Source of the DNA: Metridium senile
Taxonomy: Eukaryota > Cnidaria > Anthozoa > Actiniaria > Metridiidae
Direction of reading: 5' to 3'
Assembly (NCBI GenBank): GCA_949775045.1
Contig: OX459097.1
Coordinates: 10,403,619 to 10,467,618 of the forward strand
DNA: 64,000 nucleotides
The position numbers and the translations under genes were made by a program. Within the stretch, counting starts at the first letter, position 1. Every line of letters begins with the position of its first letter. Under the pieces are notes generated by a model. The model was not told the DNA's origin and searched no databases. It worked only from the letters and a program-made list of their open reading frames with translations. Of this stretch, positions 46,591 through 59,607 are shown in pieces.

Positions 46591-47934
46591 TAACACATAC
46601 AATTAAAACGTTTAGCATGGATCTCGAAAAAAATTCAATAAGATATATTTTGCCTAGCTCTCCTAAAATTAGCCTTAGTAAATTTGCAAGCATTAACATA
46701 CTTTAATTCAAATTAAGCATTTACAGGAAACAAACAAATAAATAAAAGGAAAAACGAAAACCGAAAACCGAAAACCGAAATTGAAGGGACACATTGTCTC
46801 AAGACGTCTCGATCCAAATTTGAAATAATTTTCCATGGAAGCATTGATAGAAAATTATAATCGAATTTTCTGCTGGCAACTGTGTGGAGAAAAAATTACA
46901 ATATCCACAGGAAAATATATACTATTTAAAAGTGTATAATTTTTGTATCCGTTTGGTAAGGGTTTATTCAGTGTAGAGGACTGTAATTCATGCATAATGC
47001 GTCTTCATGCGATTCACCCCTAGGATTTAAAAGACACACGAATTGGACATCATTGCAGTGTATAGGAAGAAGTCTTCAAAGGAATTGCTTTTAAGCTTTT
47101 CTGTAATCGAATGTGTACCAGTTGTTTATCCGTTGGATAACGATTTAGCTAATGTGTATTGAGCTATTTTAAAGCATTCGTAGACTAGCTGTATTCTCAG
47201 ATATGATTTATCCAGTGAAGAATTTGTATCAGTTTTTAAGACGCTAGATAAGGATTGATCCAGTGGATAGTTTTATTCAGCCTTCGTACAACCGACCATA
47301 GTATATGGTATTCAATGTCAGAAGACGATTCCAGAAATGTTTTTCGAATTTTGTTTCAAAATATTATCTCTGCCATTTAAGGAAATTTATGTGGAATGTC
47401 TTCAACCACCATTATTTGCAGCAATATATAGAACTATTGATTAAAAATGGCAAAACTTACCTTAAAGTTCCCATAAACAAGTCTTACTTCCGTGTGCCCG
47501 TTACATCATGGTTCTTGGTCTTTTGTTTTCGCTTCCAAGCCGTTGATAGAACTCCCAGTAGACTCCTTGGATTATCCTACTTCATTTCGTTGTTATTTTG
47601 ATGGATTTACTTCAAATAAAACAGCCGCATTAAGTGTTCTGGTGATTTGTTTTCTGCAGTGAAAACGAAAGTGCTTCGTTGCACATATCGTCACGCTATG
47701 GCATAAACTAAGACGCTCACAGCAAGCCCAAGCGTAGAGTTGGTGAACTGTTACACCCTTCAATAAATAACAGGGCCGCGTGACGCAACGCAACACAGCG
47801 CATATTAATAGATGGATAATTTTTACCTTATTTTCATAAAAATTGTCAGTAAAAGTAATAAAATCGGCCTCAAGGAGATGAAAAATTTCACGCAAGGAGA
47901 TGAAAAATTTGATTTGTTTGTCTGAGTTGTTAAT

Positions 47935-47941
47935 AAATAAG

Positions 47942-47981
<40 letters not shown>

Positions 47982-48048
47982 CAAATAAATGAATGAATGA
48001 ATGAATGAATAAATAAATGAATGAAAAAATAAATGAATAAATAAATGG

Positions 48049-48117
<69 letters not shown>

Positions 48118-48178
48118 GTAAGTAAGTAAGTAAGTAAGTAAATAAATAAATAAATAAGTAAGTAAATAAATAAATTTT
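47935..48178. repeat. (AAAT)n / (AAGT)n / (AATG)n microsatellite
   Basis: Tetranucleotide array at the position that in the paralogous segment holds the longer (AAAT)n/(AAAC)n array. Confidence 0.9.
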
Positions 48179-48664
48179 CATCGTTTTAATGAAATAATGT
48201 CAGTAGTTCGGTGATATGCTATATTATTTATCTTGTTAATTGTGTTTTTATTATTACTAATATTTAACACTGTTCACATTACTATTAACATATCTATATT
48301 TGTTAAAATCTTTAAGTTTATACCTTGTTTTTGATATATCTGACAATGTTTTATGTATCAGTAGACTCAAAGAAAACACTTGCCGTGACCACCCTTAGTG
48401 ACTGGGTTATACCACACTTCATTCCGGCTAACCTATATTGAAGGATATAGCAAACACTAGCTGAGGATGTATCAAACTCTCGCTGTGACAAACCTGGCTC
48501 ATACTAAGATATATATTACACTCACAAATTAACCTGTAATTGAGTTACGAGAACCACTGAGAAGGTAACAAACCCTGGCCTTGACCACCCTCACTTGTTA
48601 ATGCCTCAAACTAATACACACTATTCTCACTAACATACATTGAGGGACGTCAATCATTGACGAC

Positions 48665-49675
48665 GTAATAACACTAACCGTGACCACCCTTAGTGACTTG
48701 GCTATACTAGTAACACACCCTTCACTCACTAAGTTGCATTGGGGTACGTGAAGACAGCCACTAAGGACATAACAAACCCTACCTGGCAGTGACCACCCTT
48801 AGTGACTTGACTATACTAATAACACACCCTTCACTCACTAAGTTGCATTGGGGTACGTGAAGACAACCACTAAGGACATAACAAACCCTACCTGGCAGTG
48901 ACCACCCTTAGTGACTTGACTATACTAATAACACACCCTTCACTCACTAAGTTGCATTGGGGTACGTGAAGACAACCACTAAGGACATAACAAACCCTAC
49001 CTGGCTGTGACCACCCTTAGTGACTTGGTTATACTAATAACACACCCTTCACTCACTAAGTTGCATTGGGGTACGTGAAGACAACCACCAAGGACATAAC
49101 AAACCCTACCTGGCAGTGACCACCCTTAGTGACTTGGCTATACTAATAACACACCGTTCACTCACTAAGTTGCATTGGGGTACGTGAAGACAACCACTAA
49201 GGACATAACAAACCCTACCTGGCAGTGACCACCCTTAGTGACTTGGTTATACTAATAACACACCCTTCACTCACTAAGTTGCATTGGGGTACGTGAAGAC
49301 AACCACCAAGGACATAACAAACCCTACCTGGCAGTGACCACCCTTAGTGACTTGGCTATACTAATAACACACCGTTCACTCACTAAGTTGCATTGGGGTA
49401 CGTGAAGACAACCACCAAGGACATAACAAACCCTACCTGGCAGTGACCACCCTTAGTGACTTGGCTATACTAATAACACACCGTTCACTCACTAAGATGC
49501 ATTGGAGTACGTGAAGACAACCACCAAGGACATAACAAACCCTACCTGGCAGTGACCATCCTTAGAGACTTGGCTATACTAATAACACACCGTTAACTCA
49601 CTAAGTTGCATTGGGGTACGTGAAGACAACCACTAAGGACATAACAAACCCTACCTGGCTTTGGACACCCTTGGT
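48665..49675. repeat. 109-bp minisatellite, about nine units
   Basis: Each unit contains cctggcagtgaccaccctta, ataacacacc-ttcactcact and aagttgcattggggtacgtg. Starts of consecutive units are 109 bp apart (48782, 48891, 49000). It lies just downstream of the CHAT stop. The paralogous segment has essentially one unit (about 59100-59215). Confidence 0.9.
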
Positions 49676-49836
49676 GACTGATACTAACACAAACTGAATA
49701 ATACTAAATATTATATAATGTTTTTCAAATGTTTTCTCCTTTAAGACGTGCATGATAAAGTTCCAAAAAGCGAAGACGCGTGAGTGGGCGCACAACCATG
49801 GATAATATTCATGCGTTGTTTTTCTTAAATAGCACA

Positions 49837-51677
49837 TCAGACATTGATAGTGACGTCATCACCAATAAGAAAGAAGGCAGCCCAAGATCTTGGTTCTTTG
49901 TAATTGTCAGTTTCTCTCATTTCTTTCATTGTTTGCTGAAGGCTCAGACTGACGCATTCTTTCTTCTTGAGATGATCATACAACTTTAGTATGAAGACTT
50001 TGGTAGCTTCATCGTCAATGGCCCATAACGACGCCACAACTGCACGTGCTCCAGCAGCTAGAAACGCCCTGCTCATGCCGACCACACCCTCCGACTTGAT
50101 CTCACCACGCCCACTTTTACAGCAACTCAGTATAACGAGTTGAGCACGAATACCACTTTGTTGGGCCTCTTCGACTGTCAAAATGTAGTCATCTTCATCA
50201 GGTATGCTTTTGGTTGACGCCGCCGATGGAGCAAGAATAATCTGGCCATTTGCGCCTCCATGGGCAGCAAAGTGGATCACTGACACACCAACCTGTAGCT
50301 TTTGAAGTATAGTTTCTTTAGTTGCCTTTTCACCAATCAATGGCTGCACACCAAGTAATTTAGCGATTTCTTCAGCCTCATGCTCTGCACCAGGTAGATC
50401 TGTAAACCACTTTTCGCGACCTTTAAACTTAACTTTCCCAACTTTGGGGTTACCAACAATCAATGCGCCTGACTTGTAATGGTGATCACCTGAAGATTCC
50501 TGGAGAACTTTTAAGGTCGTTAACGATGGAGCCAGACGAAGTCGCTTTGTTTCAGAAAGATATTGCCCCGTTTCGGGATCTTGAAGGGCTGGAAATGGCA
50601 CCATAAAAAGATCCCCATCAGGAATGATGACGATCTCATCACAAGTGTCGAGTTGATGTTGCAGTGGAGCAATTAACGCTTCAAACAACAGCTCCAACGG
50701 CCTCTCGTCGTCTTCTTCATCGTATGCACATCTTGCACCAGGATGTCGGACTTTTTCACTCTGCTTAGTTTCTTGCAATGTCTTTTCTCCGTCTTCAAGT
50801 ATTTCCAATGACCTGTCCTCGCAGGTCAGTCCTTCTCTGACTTTCAACATTTGGTAACTCTTTTTAACAAGAGTTGAGAGGGATTCTTCATGACCACTAT
50901 CAGAGTTATCTTGTTCAAAGGAGGAATGTTGCGTTGGAGGTTCAAGTCCTTTGATCTCACTTCTATGGTAGTGAAAAGAACTTTGAGGTGCTAGAGCCCA
51001 TATGTGAACAGCCAGGTTTTCTTGTAGAGCGTAAAAAAGAACAACAAAGTTAGAAGCCGACAAAATAGTTCCAATATCGGCAACTTCAAGTGAACCGCGT
51101 TTGGAAGTTGGGGTGTATTTGACCATGTTGTATTTCAAAGTCAATAGATCAGCTAAAGCACGGGCTCGACTACGTTCGGATACCAGAAGGCCTTCTACAG
51201 ACTGTCCAGTCAGGACATATACAAATAATAAATTCTTGTAGACCTTGATAAACGTGTCGACGAATGCTATCTTGTGTTGGTCGTTCTCTTTCCAATCGTC
51301 AAATAAGGACTCGAAGATATCCATACTCTTTTTAAAATGATTTCCGGCTTCTTGCAGGCAAGAAGAGTAATCGCTATTTTCCTGTACTGCCAGTAAAAGA
51401 AAGCAATTGCCTAGATTATGAGAGGATAAACAGTATATTATTATCATCAATTGATATTATTGTCATCATCATCAGAATAGCCATCATTACCATCATTAAT
51501 ATTTTCATCATCAACTTTGATAATATTATCGATCATCATCGTCATCATCTGTATTCTAATTCATCATTCTTCTTCTTCTTTATTCTTTTTTCATTCTTTA
51601 TTGTTTTGTTATCATAGTCCTTATACAGAAATAATACTTATCATCATGATGATTGTTATAATTATCACCTTAGTTAT

Positions 51678-51776
<99 letters not shown>

Positions 51777-54774
51777 CAAATCAAAATATGGAAACTAGTT
51801 ATTATTTGAACTTATGTGTCGTATTCACGTTAAAAAACAATGGATTCTTAACATGTCTAAAAAGCTAGTCCAAAACACTAGCTATTCAAAATAATTGTCA
51901 TGTTTTAATTTGATCCTGCATAAGGGGTGGCGAATGGTACCTTCAAAAACACTAAGTCTCGGAGTCTCGAATTACTTTCAAGGCTAATATGTTCTACGTT
52001 ATGTTTACATTTCCGAAAAAATGTATAATTTAAGCATAATTAGATTAGATAGTAAGATAAACGTAAAGCAAAAAATCTCGGTCTCGAATTTTGAAAATCT
52101 CACAGAGTCTCGATCTCAAATTGTAAAACCTCCATTTCGCCGTCTCGGAACATCTCGGAAGGACCATTCGCCACCCCTTGCATACGGAGTGAACCCCTTA
52201 AAAAGCCCTTAAAAAGCCCATACACAATATGCACTTATTTGTGTGCTTTCTATAACAAGACTTACCGATATGAAAATGCGCCTTTCCTTGACCATCTCTG
52301 TCTTCTATCTTTACAGCAACACTCAAATACTTTTGATGAAACTCTATAGCCTCTTGATATCTCCCTAGAGACTGATACACGTTTCCAATCTCTCCATTTG
52401 CTAAACCTTCTGCCTTTCTGTCACCTATTTCCATGGCGATACTCATAACTTTTTCTTGATATTCAATAGCTTTGTCACTTTTTCCCATTGATCTATAGGC
52501 ATTCCACATGTTCATGTAAGCATTCATTTCACCTTGTCGATCACCAATTTGGACAGCAATGATAAGGGACTTTTCTTGATAGTCAATAGTGGTTTGGTTT
52601 TCACCCAAGTAGAAGTGGACATTGCCGATGTTTCCGTACGCTGAGCCTTCTGCCTTTCTGTCTCCAATCTCCAGAGCAATATTGAGATGTTTTTCGTAAT
52701 ATTCTTTCGCCTGAAGATAATTTCCCAACGTTTGATATGCATATCCTAGGTTACTGTAGGCTCTGCCTTCTGCAAGCTTGTCACCTATCTCCAAAGCAAT
52801 ATCGAGACTCTTTTGCTGGGACTCATTTGCCTTTTGGTACTTTCCCAATAAAAGATAAACATGTCCAAGTTCTCCATAAGCTGCTCCTTCCCCCCTCCTG
52901 TCCCCAATCATCACAGCAATTTCAAGGCATTTATCGAAATATTTCTTTGCCTCGTTGTACTTTCCTAAGCGGTGGTAAACACTACCCAAGTTTCCACAAG
53001 CTTCCCCTTCAAGTTGTTTCCTTTCTGTATCTAAAGCAGTGCTTAGGCATTCTTCGAAATGCTCGATTGCCGTAGGGTATTGCCCTAATGACTCATAAAT
53101 AGTACCTAAGTTCCCGCAGGTTGCTCCTTTGCCATGTATGTCCCCAATTTCTTTGTAGATTAATCGAGATTTTTCGTGACACTGGATCGCTTTGTTATAT
53201 TTTCCAAGCAAGTGATAGACATTTCCAAGGTTGCCGTAAGCGGCTCCTTCACTATTTTTGTCTTCAATCTCTATTGCAATGGCAAGTTGCTGTTCGTGAA
53301 GCTCAATGGCTCTGGAGTAATTGCATAAAGATTTATAGACAATTCCTAGGTTTCCCAATGTCACTCCCTCAATCTTTTTGTCACCAATCTCTACAGCGAT
53401 GTGCAAGACTTTGTCATGGTATTCTAAAGCCTCTGGATATTTTCCCAGTGAGTGATAAGCAGAGCCTAGATTTGCAAGAGCAGCTCCTTCTCCTCTCCTA
53501 TCTTCAAATTCAATAGCTATATTGAGACGCTTTGTATGGCATTCAATGGCATTTTGGAATTGACCTAATGATTGGTAAGCATTTCCTAATCCTCCGTAAG
53601 CCATTCCTGCGCGTTCACTGTCACCCATCTCAACAGCAATGTTCAAATATCTTTCTTGGTATTCCTTTGCCTTTCGGTAGTTTCCCAATAACTGAAAATC
53701 AGTTCCTAAGTATCCGTAGCTCAATCCTTCTAATGCTCTATCACCAGCCTTAACAGCAAGACTAAGGCTTTTATTGTGGTAATCTATGGCTTGCTGGTGA
53801 TTACCTAATGACTGATAGATGCTACCCAATCTCAAGTAAGAGGCCCCTTCCTCCACCTTGTCACCTATTTCAATTGCAATGTCAAGGTGTTTCTCTTCGT
53901 ATTCTATTGCTTCCTGGTATCTTGCCAGCGACAGGAAAGCAGGTCCTAAATTACCACAAGCCTTTCCTTTCATTGTGTTGTCACCCATCTTAATAGCGAT
54001 ATCAAGACACTTCTGAAGATATTCGATTGCTTTATGATATTCTCCTAATTCATTGTAGGCCTGTCCAATGCACCCACACACAGTTCCTTCCGCCACTCTG
54101 TCACCTATCGCAATGACAAAAGCTAGATGTTTTTTGTAATATTCTAACATCTTTGTGGGGGTTCCGAGCATTTTGTAGGCATTTTCTAAATTCTCGCATG
54201 CAAATCCTCCTAAATGTTTACGTCCAATCCGGATAGCAATTTCAAGGCACTTTTCGTGGTACTTAACCGCCTTTTGGAGATTTCCTGAAGATTGGTAGGA
54301 TATCCCCATATTGCAGTAAGACACCGCTTCTATACTTTTGGATTTCATCAATTTGGCAATGTTCAAACACTTTTCGTGATACTCGATTGACTCTTCGTAC
54401 TTCCCCATTGAACGATAGGCATTTCCTAAATTTTCATACGCAGCTACTTCGAGCATTGGGATTCCTACTTCCAAAGCAATCTGCAATTGCTTTTTATAAT
54501 ATTCAATTGCTTTAGGCATTTGATGGATTTTCTCATATAAGGGCCCAAGCAACATATAAACGAGTCGTTGTGTAACGATATCATTTAGGTAAACAGCTAC
54601 TGCCACACACTCTTCATAAAGACAAATAATGTCTTCATCATTTAACGTGAGACAATGATAAACTGCACATGCTACACAAAACCGGCTGAAAAGCTGGGCT
54701 TTCCATGATTCCATAGTGGCGCCTTTTGAAATAGTTTTTGAACGGTTTGGCTCGTTGGTTTCGTGAAAGAGGAA
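49837..54774 (-). CDS. TPR-CHAT protein (TTC28-like caspase-fold protease), copy 1
   Basis: Two exons seen. Exon 54774-52266 encodes about 19 TPRs of 40 residues plus the start of a 20th. Exon 51410-49837 completes it. Donor GTAAGT and the acceptor after cataatctag join in phase 1, giving ...AHFHIGNCFLLL. Exon 2 has SERSRARALADLL, then a CHAT domain (Caspase HetF Associated with TPRs): VIHFAAHGG (catalytic His, codon at 50260-50262), AQLVILSCCKSGRGE (catalytic Cys region, 50119-50124) and GMSRAFLAAGARAVVASLW. Both catalytic residues are present. Start: either an ATG in strong context at 54714, or an upstream exon, since a good acceptor (ttttttttgcag) precedes 54774. About 1,340 residues from 54714. 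TPRs likely bind a partner or control the protease. Substrate unknown; an immune or cell-death role is inference from bacterial TPR-CHAT systems. Confidence 0.9.
51678..51775. repeat. (AAT)n microsatellite in the TPR-CHAT intron
   Basis: About 32 uninterrupted AAT units. The paralogous intron has no such run at the same place. Confidence 0.92.
51923..52178. mobile_element. 256-bp AGGGGTGGCGAATGG MITE with TGCATA duplication
   Basis: Ends aggggtggcgaatggt and complement, with TGCATA on both sides (51917-51922, 52179-52184). The paralogous intron at about 63305-63315 reads gatcctgcatacaaa with one TGCATA and no element. The 6-bp duplication is unusual for MITEs and would fit IS3EU-like or Dada-like superfamilies, among others. 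Confidence 0.82.
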
Positions 54775-55291
54775 CTGCAAAAAAAATCAAAATAGAACTT
54801 ATTTAGTCGATTTATGATGCAAACCCCCCAAACAAATATCTCCATCGTATTCGCAACCTCCATAATTCAATCCTTAGTTTCGCGTGACGTCATCAAAACG
54901 CTAAAATCTAAACTATAAGTCGCAGACAGCTAGTCCTCTAGTAATTTGTAGATGTTTTTGAAAGATTTTATTCTGGAAAGTTTAGTTGGTTTTTGTTGTT
55001 TTGTTTTCGAGATATTGGAAGCGAAATTTCCGTCGCACAATATTGTCACGCGTTTTCTAGATCCGTAAAAAGAGTTAATTAGCCACAAATGTCATATTTT
55101 TGTTGGTTGGGTTTTCATTCATAGTATAACGCATTTCAGTAATATACTTAGCATGTCAGTAACTGTCAGTGTTATGTCTGACTCGAGGTCAAGGAGTATT
55201 TTGGTAGACTAAATATTGCATGTTAAATAATGTCGACTTGCATAAGAAACATCGTTTAGCCAATTCCTTCCAACTGATGAAGGTCGAATTA

Positions 55292-55435
55292 GAGTGAAGA
55301 CACTAAACTACCCGTGAAATAGATATTAGACTAATACACCTTAGCAGTCTCTAATTCCATTGTTTTCTGTTGTGTCTATTTGACTATTACACCTTGACTA
55401 TTTAATTTTGTTTCACGGGTTAAATGTCTTCACTC
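55292..55435. mobile_element. GAGTG-end MITE copy 2
   Basis: Ends gagtgaagacactaaactac and complement-like cacgggttaaatgtcttcac then tc, with TA on both sides. Orthologous to 46446-46590 within the segmental duplication. Confidence 0.78.
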
Positions 55436-56561
55436 TAACACCTACAATTAAAACGTTTAGCATGGATCTCGACAAAATTCAAAAATATATATTTTGTCTA
55501 GCTCTCCTAAAAATTATCCTAAATTTGCAAGCAATTTTCATCAATAATTACTATGATAGATTTTAGCTGCATTAACATACTTTAATTCAAATTAAGCATT
55601 TACAGGAAGCAAACCCAATAAGTAAAAGGATAAGGAAAACCGAAATTGAGGGAACCCATTGTCTCAAGACGTCTCGATCCAAATTTGAAATAATTTTCCA
55701 TGGAAGAATTGATAGAAAATTATTCTGCTTGCAACTGAGAGTGGAGAAAAAAATACAATATCCACAGGAAAATATATAGTATCTAAAGTGTATAATGTTG
55801 TTTTATCCGTTTGGTAAGGCTTTATTCAATGTAGAGGACTGCAATTCATGCATAATGCGTCTTCATGCGACCCACCCCTAGGATTTTAAAGACACACGAA
55901 TTGGACGTCATCGTTTCAGTGTATAGGAAGAAGCCTTCAAAGGAATTGCTTTCAAGCTTTTCTGTAACCGAATGTGCACCAGTTGTTTATCCGTTGGATA
56001 ACGATTTAGCTAATGTGTATTGAGCTATTTTAAAGCATTCGTAGACTAGCTGTATTCTCAGATATGAATTATCCAGTGAAAAATTTGTATCAGTTTTTAA
56101 GACGCTAGATAAGGATTGATCCAGTGGATAGTTTTATTCAGCCTTCGTACAACCGACCATAGTATATGGTATTCAATGTCAGAAGACGATTCCAGGAATG
56201 TCTTTTGATTTTTTATTCATAACATTATCGCTGCTTTTTAAGCAAATTTATGTGGAATGTCTTCAACCACTATAATTTGCAGCAATACATAGAACTATTA
56301 ATTAAAACAAGGCAAAACTTAATTTTACGTTCCCATAAACAAGTCTTACTTCCGTGTGCCCGTTACATCATGGTTCTTGGTCTTTTTTCTCGCTTCCAAG
56401 CCGTTGGTAGAACTCCCAGTAGCCACCTTGGATTATCCTACTTCATTTCGTTGTTATTTTGATGGATTTACTTCAAATAAAACGTCCGCAGAAAGTGTTC
56501 TGGTGGTTTGTTTTCCGCAGTGAAAACGAAAGTGTTTTGTTGCATATATCGCCACGCTATG

Positions 56562-56862
56562 CAAGGGAGCACGGCAGACTGTTGTTTGTGGTTTGAATAT
56601 AATCGATCTTTTACTTTATTTTCGTCAATCGACTGACCAGTAGAAGTGCGGGCGCAAATATCATTGCCGAGCAAGTCCCACAGGGACGAGCAATATACGA
56701 GTGTCGTCCCTTCGGAACTCACTCGCAGAGGCAGGCGCGCCCGCATTTTTCACTTCTTAGCTGATAGTCCCATTAATTTACCAAAAGCCGTTGACGATGT
56801 AATTTAAAACTTTCAAAAGATCGAATATATAAAAAACCACAACAGTCTGCCGTGCACCCTTG
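56562..56862. mobile_element. 301-bp hAT-like MITE, duplication CGCTATG
   Basis: Ends caagggagcacggcagactg and complement of caagggtgcacggcagactg. CGCTATG lies on both sides. The paralogous site near 47690-47705 reads cacgctatggcata with no element. CAAGGG ends and a 7-8-bp duplication fit the hAT superfamily. Confidence 0.82.
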
Positions 56863-56912
56863 CGCTATGGCATAAATGTAAACGCTCACAGGAAGCCCAA
56901 ACGTACAGTTGT

Positions 56913-57290
<378 letters not shown>

Positions 57291-57888
57291 AAAACTTGAA
57301 TAAATAAACGAATAAAAAAAAATTAATAAGAAAATTCTCCTTATCGTTTTTATTCATAAGAAATTTCATATTTCTATAATTTGTACAATCTTAATTAATA
57401 CATATTCATACCTAACTATACCTTTTAAAATTCAAATATATAGCATGCTGTTGAAGCGTTTACTTTTGATTTATAACCATCTACATATATGTGTTCTGCT
57501 GATTTGTTTTCTGCTGTCAAAACGAAAGTGCTTTGTTGCACATTTCACTAACTATAAATGAGGCTGCTCACAGGTAGCTCGAGCTTAGAGTTAGTAGAGT
57601 GTCACATCATTGCAATACATAATTTAAATTTTCAATTTAAATTCATATATTAAACTTGACTTCCTTAACTAACTTTTTTTAAATCCTGATAACTGTAGTT
57701 AAACGCTGAAAGGAATTGTGGCTACGTATATATCATCGAGTCAACACTATATAAAGCATTGTACATTTAATGTGTGTACTGTAACCCTAACATATTTACA
57801 TTGTATAATTTCAAAATTGGACCCAGTTCCTATTGGCCATTTTGTAACATATATTTCGATATATTTTTAATATGAAATAATGTCAGTA

Positions 57889-58029
57889 GAGTGAAGTCAT
57901 TTAAGCCGTGAAATAGATATAAGGCTAATACACCTTAGCAGTCTAGAATTCCATTGTTTTCTTTTGTGACTATTTGACTATTAAACCTTGACTATTTAAT
58001 TTTGTTTCATGGGTCTAATGTCTTCACTG
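57889..58029. mobile_element. GAGTG-end MITE copy 3, with empty site in the paralogue
   Basis: Ends gagtgaagtcatttaa-ccgtg and complement, TA on both sides. The paralogous segment at about 48190-48213 reads aataatgtcagtagttcggt with a single TA. This copy therefore inserted after the segmental duplication, or was absent from the other lineage. Confidence 0.82.
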
Positions 58030-59204
58030 TAGTTCGTTGATATACTTTTTATCTTTTTAGCTAGTGATCGTGTTTTGATTATCACAAATATCTAACACTG
58101 TTCACATAACTATTCACACACATATATATATATGTTCAAATATGTTTATACCTTGATATTTAGTACATTCTATTATTTAAGTTTATCATTTATTAAACGT
58201 CCACTGAATAACTAAATAACAATAAATTATAAGAAAACTAAGAAACAACTATAATTATAGTAATAATAATAAATCTCAGCGAGGAAAGTCACTACACAGC
58301 AATCTCCAACAAGATGAAATCCCATGAAAATAATAATCATAATAATAAGTAAAAAGTGGTAAGAATCTAAACAAAATAGGCTAAATATATATATATAGAT
58401 AGATAAAAACGTTTAAAACAACACTGATAAAGACAAATTAGATCACTTCGTACACAAGGACTTCCAAGTATAAACTTTATCTTCATCAAATGTTTCAAGA
58501 AGTGCTTCCTTATAAAGTCTAACTAAGCTGCTTTGAAGGAGTTAATGCTAGGTAATATTCTCACAGACAAAGGAAGTGAGTTCCATAATTTAACAGTATT
58601 AATTCAAATGTACTAATTCAAAACAAACAACAAGCACTAACCTTATTAGGCATACTTAAGAAAATCTTTTAGGGTGTCACAAACCCTGGCCTTGTCCATT
58701 CTCGGTTAGTGCCTCATATGAGTACACATACACTACACTCATTAACATACAATTGAGATTGTGAGGAGAACAACTGAGAACGTTACAAACCTTGGCCGTG
58801 ACCAATCTTAGTGACTGGGTTATACTAACACACACTTCACTCACTCAGTAACCTACATTGGGAGATGTAGCAAATACTAGTAACCAACCCTGGCTGTGAC
58901 ATCCCTCCGTGGCTGGCTCATACTAACACATATATTAACCTGTAATTGAGTAAGGAGAACCACTAAGAAGATAACAAACCCTGGCCTTGACCACACTCAC
59001 TTGTTAATGCCTCAAACTAATACACACTATTCTCACTAACATACATTGAGGGACGTCAATCATTGACGACGTAATAACACTGGGTGTGACTGCTCTCAAT
59101 GACTAGGTTATACAAACAAACACTTCAATCATTAAGTTGCATAGGGGGACGTGAAGACAACCACTAAGGACGTAACAAACCCTAGCTGGCTGTGACCACC
59201 CTTA

Positions 59205-59456
59205 GAGTGATTTCCGTCGTCCGTGAAAAAATAGTACGCATATTTTATGGTATTACCTGTTGGTAGTTAGTAGTACTATTAAAACAGTACTTCAATGAGG
59301 TAATTGTTTTACGGTTGTAAAAGTCACTGCAGTTTCTTTTGTTTTAATCACATAATCTTGACTCTTCTAGTCTCTTTGTATCTATTACGCAACTATTACG
59401 CACTACTTCATCCTAGATAGTCATTTTTCACTTTTACGGACAACGGAAAATCACTC
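59205..59456. mobile_element. 252-bp GAGTGATTTTCC MITE, with empty sites in the minisatellite
   Basis: Ends gagtgatttccgtcgtccgt and complement, TA on both sides (59203-59204, 59457-59458). It splits the phrase accacccttagtgact, which is intact in all units of the 109-bp array at 48.7-49.7 kb. The insertion is therefore exact at a TA. Confidence 0.85.
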
Positions 59457-59607
59457 TAGTGACTGATACTAACCCAAACTGAATAATACTAAATATTATA
59501 TAATGTTTTTCAAATGTTTTCTCCTTTAAGACGTGCATCATAAAGTTTCAACAAGCGAAGACGCCATGGACCATATTTATGCGTGGTTTTTTCTTTCAAA
59601 GAGCACA

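Larger units (their letters stand above)
46591..49836. other. 3' flank of the first TPR-CHAT gene
   Basis: No coding exon is supported. A 98-codon frame at 47305-47601 is only partly kept in the paralogous segment (56170-56462, with frame differences), arguing against a gene. The stretch contains (AAAT/AAGT)n at 47935-48178 and the 109-bp minisatellite. Confidence 0.6.

Noticed and set aside
47305..47601. 98-codon frame
   Set aside because: Not conserved in frame in the paralogous segment and without a recognisable domain.
48665..49675. CRISPR-like or coding repeat
   Set aside because: Contiguous 109-bp tandem repeat. The period is not a multiple of three and there is no spacer pattern.
52524..54863. 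Several forward frames and short antisense frames over the TPR exon
   Set aside because: Shadows of the TPR-CHAT coding frame.
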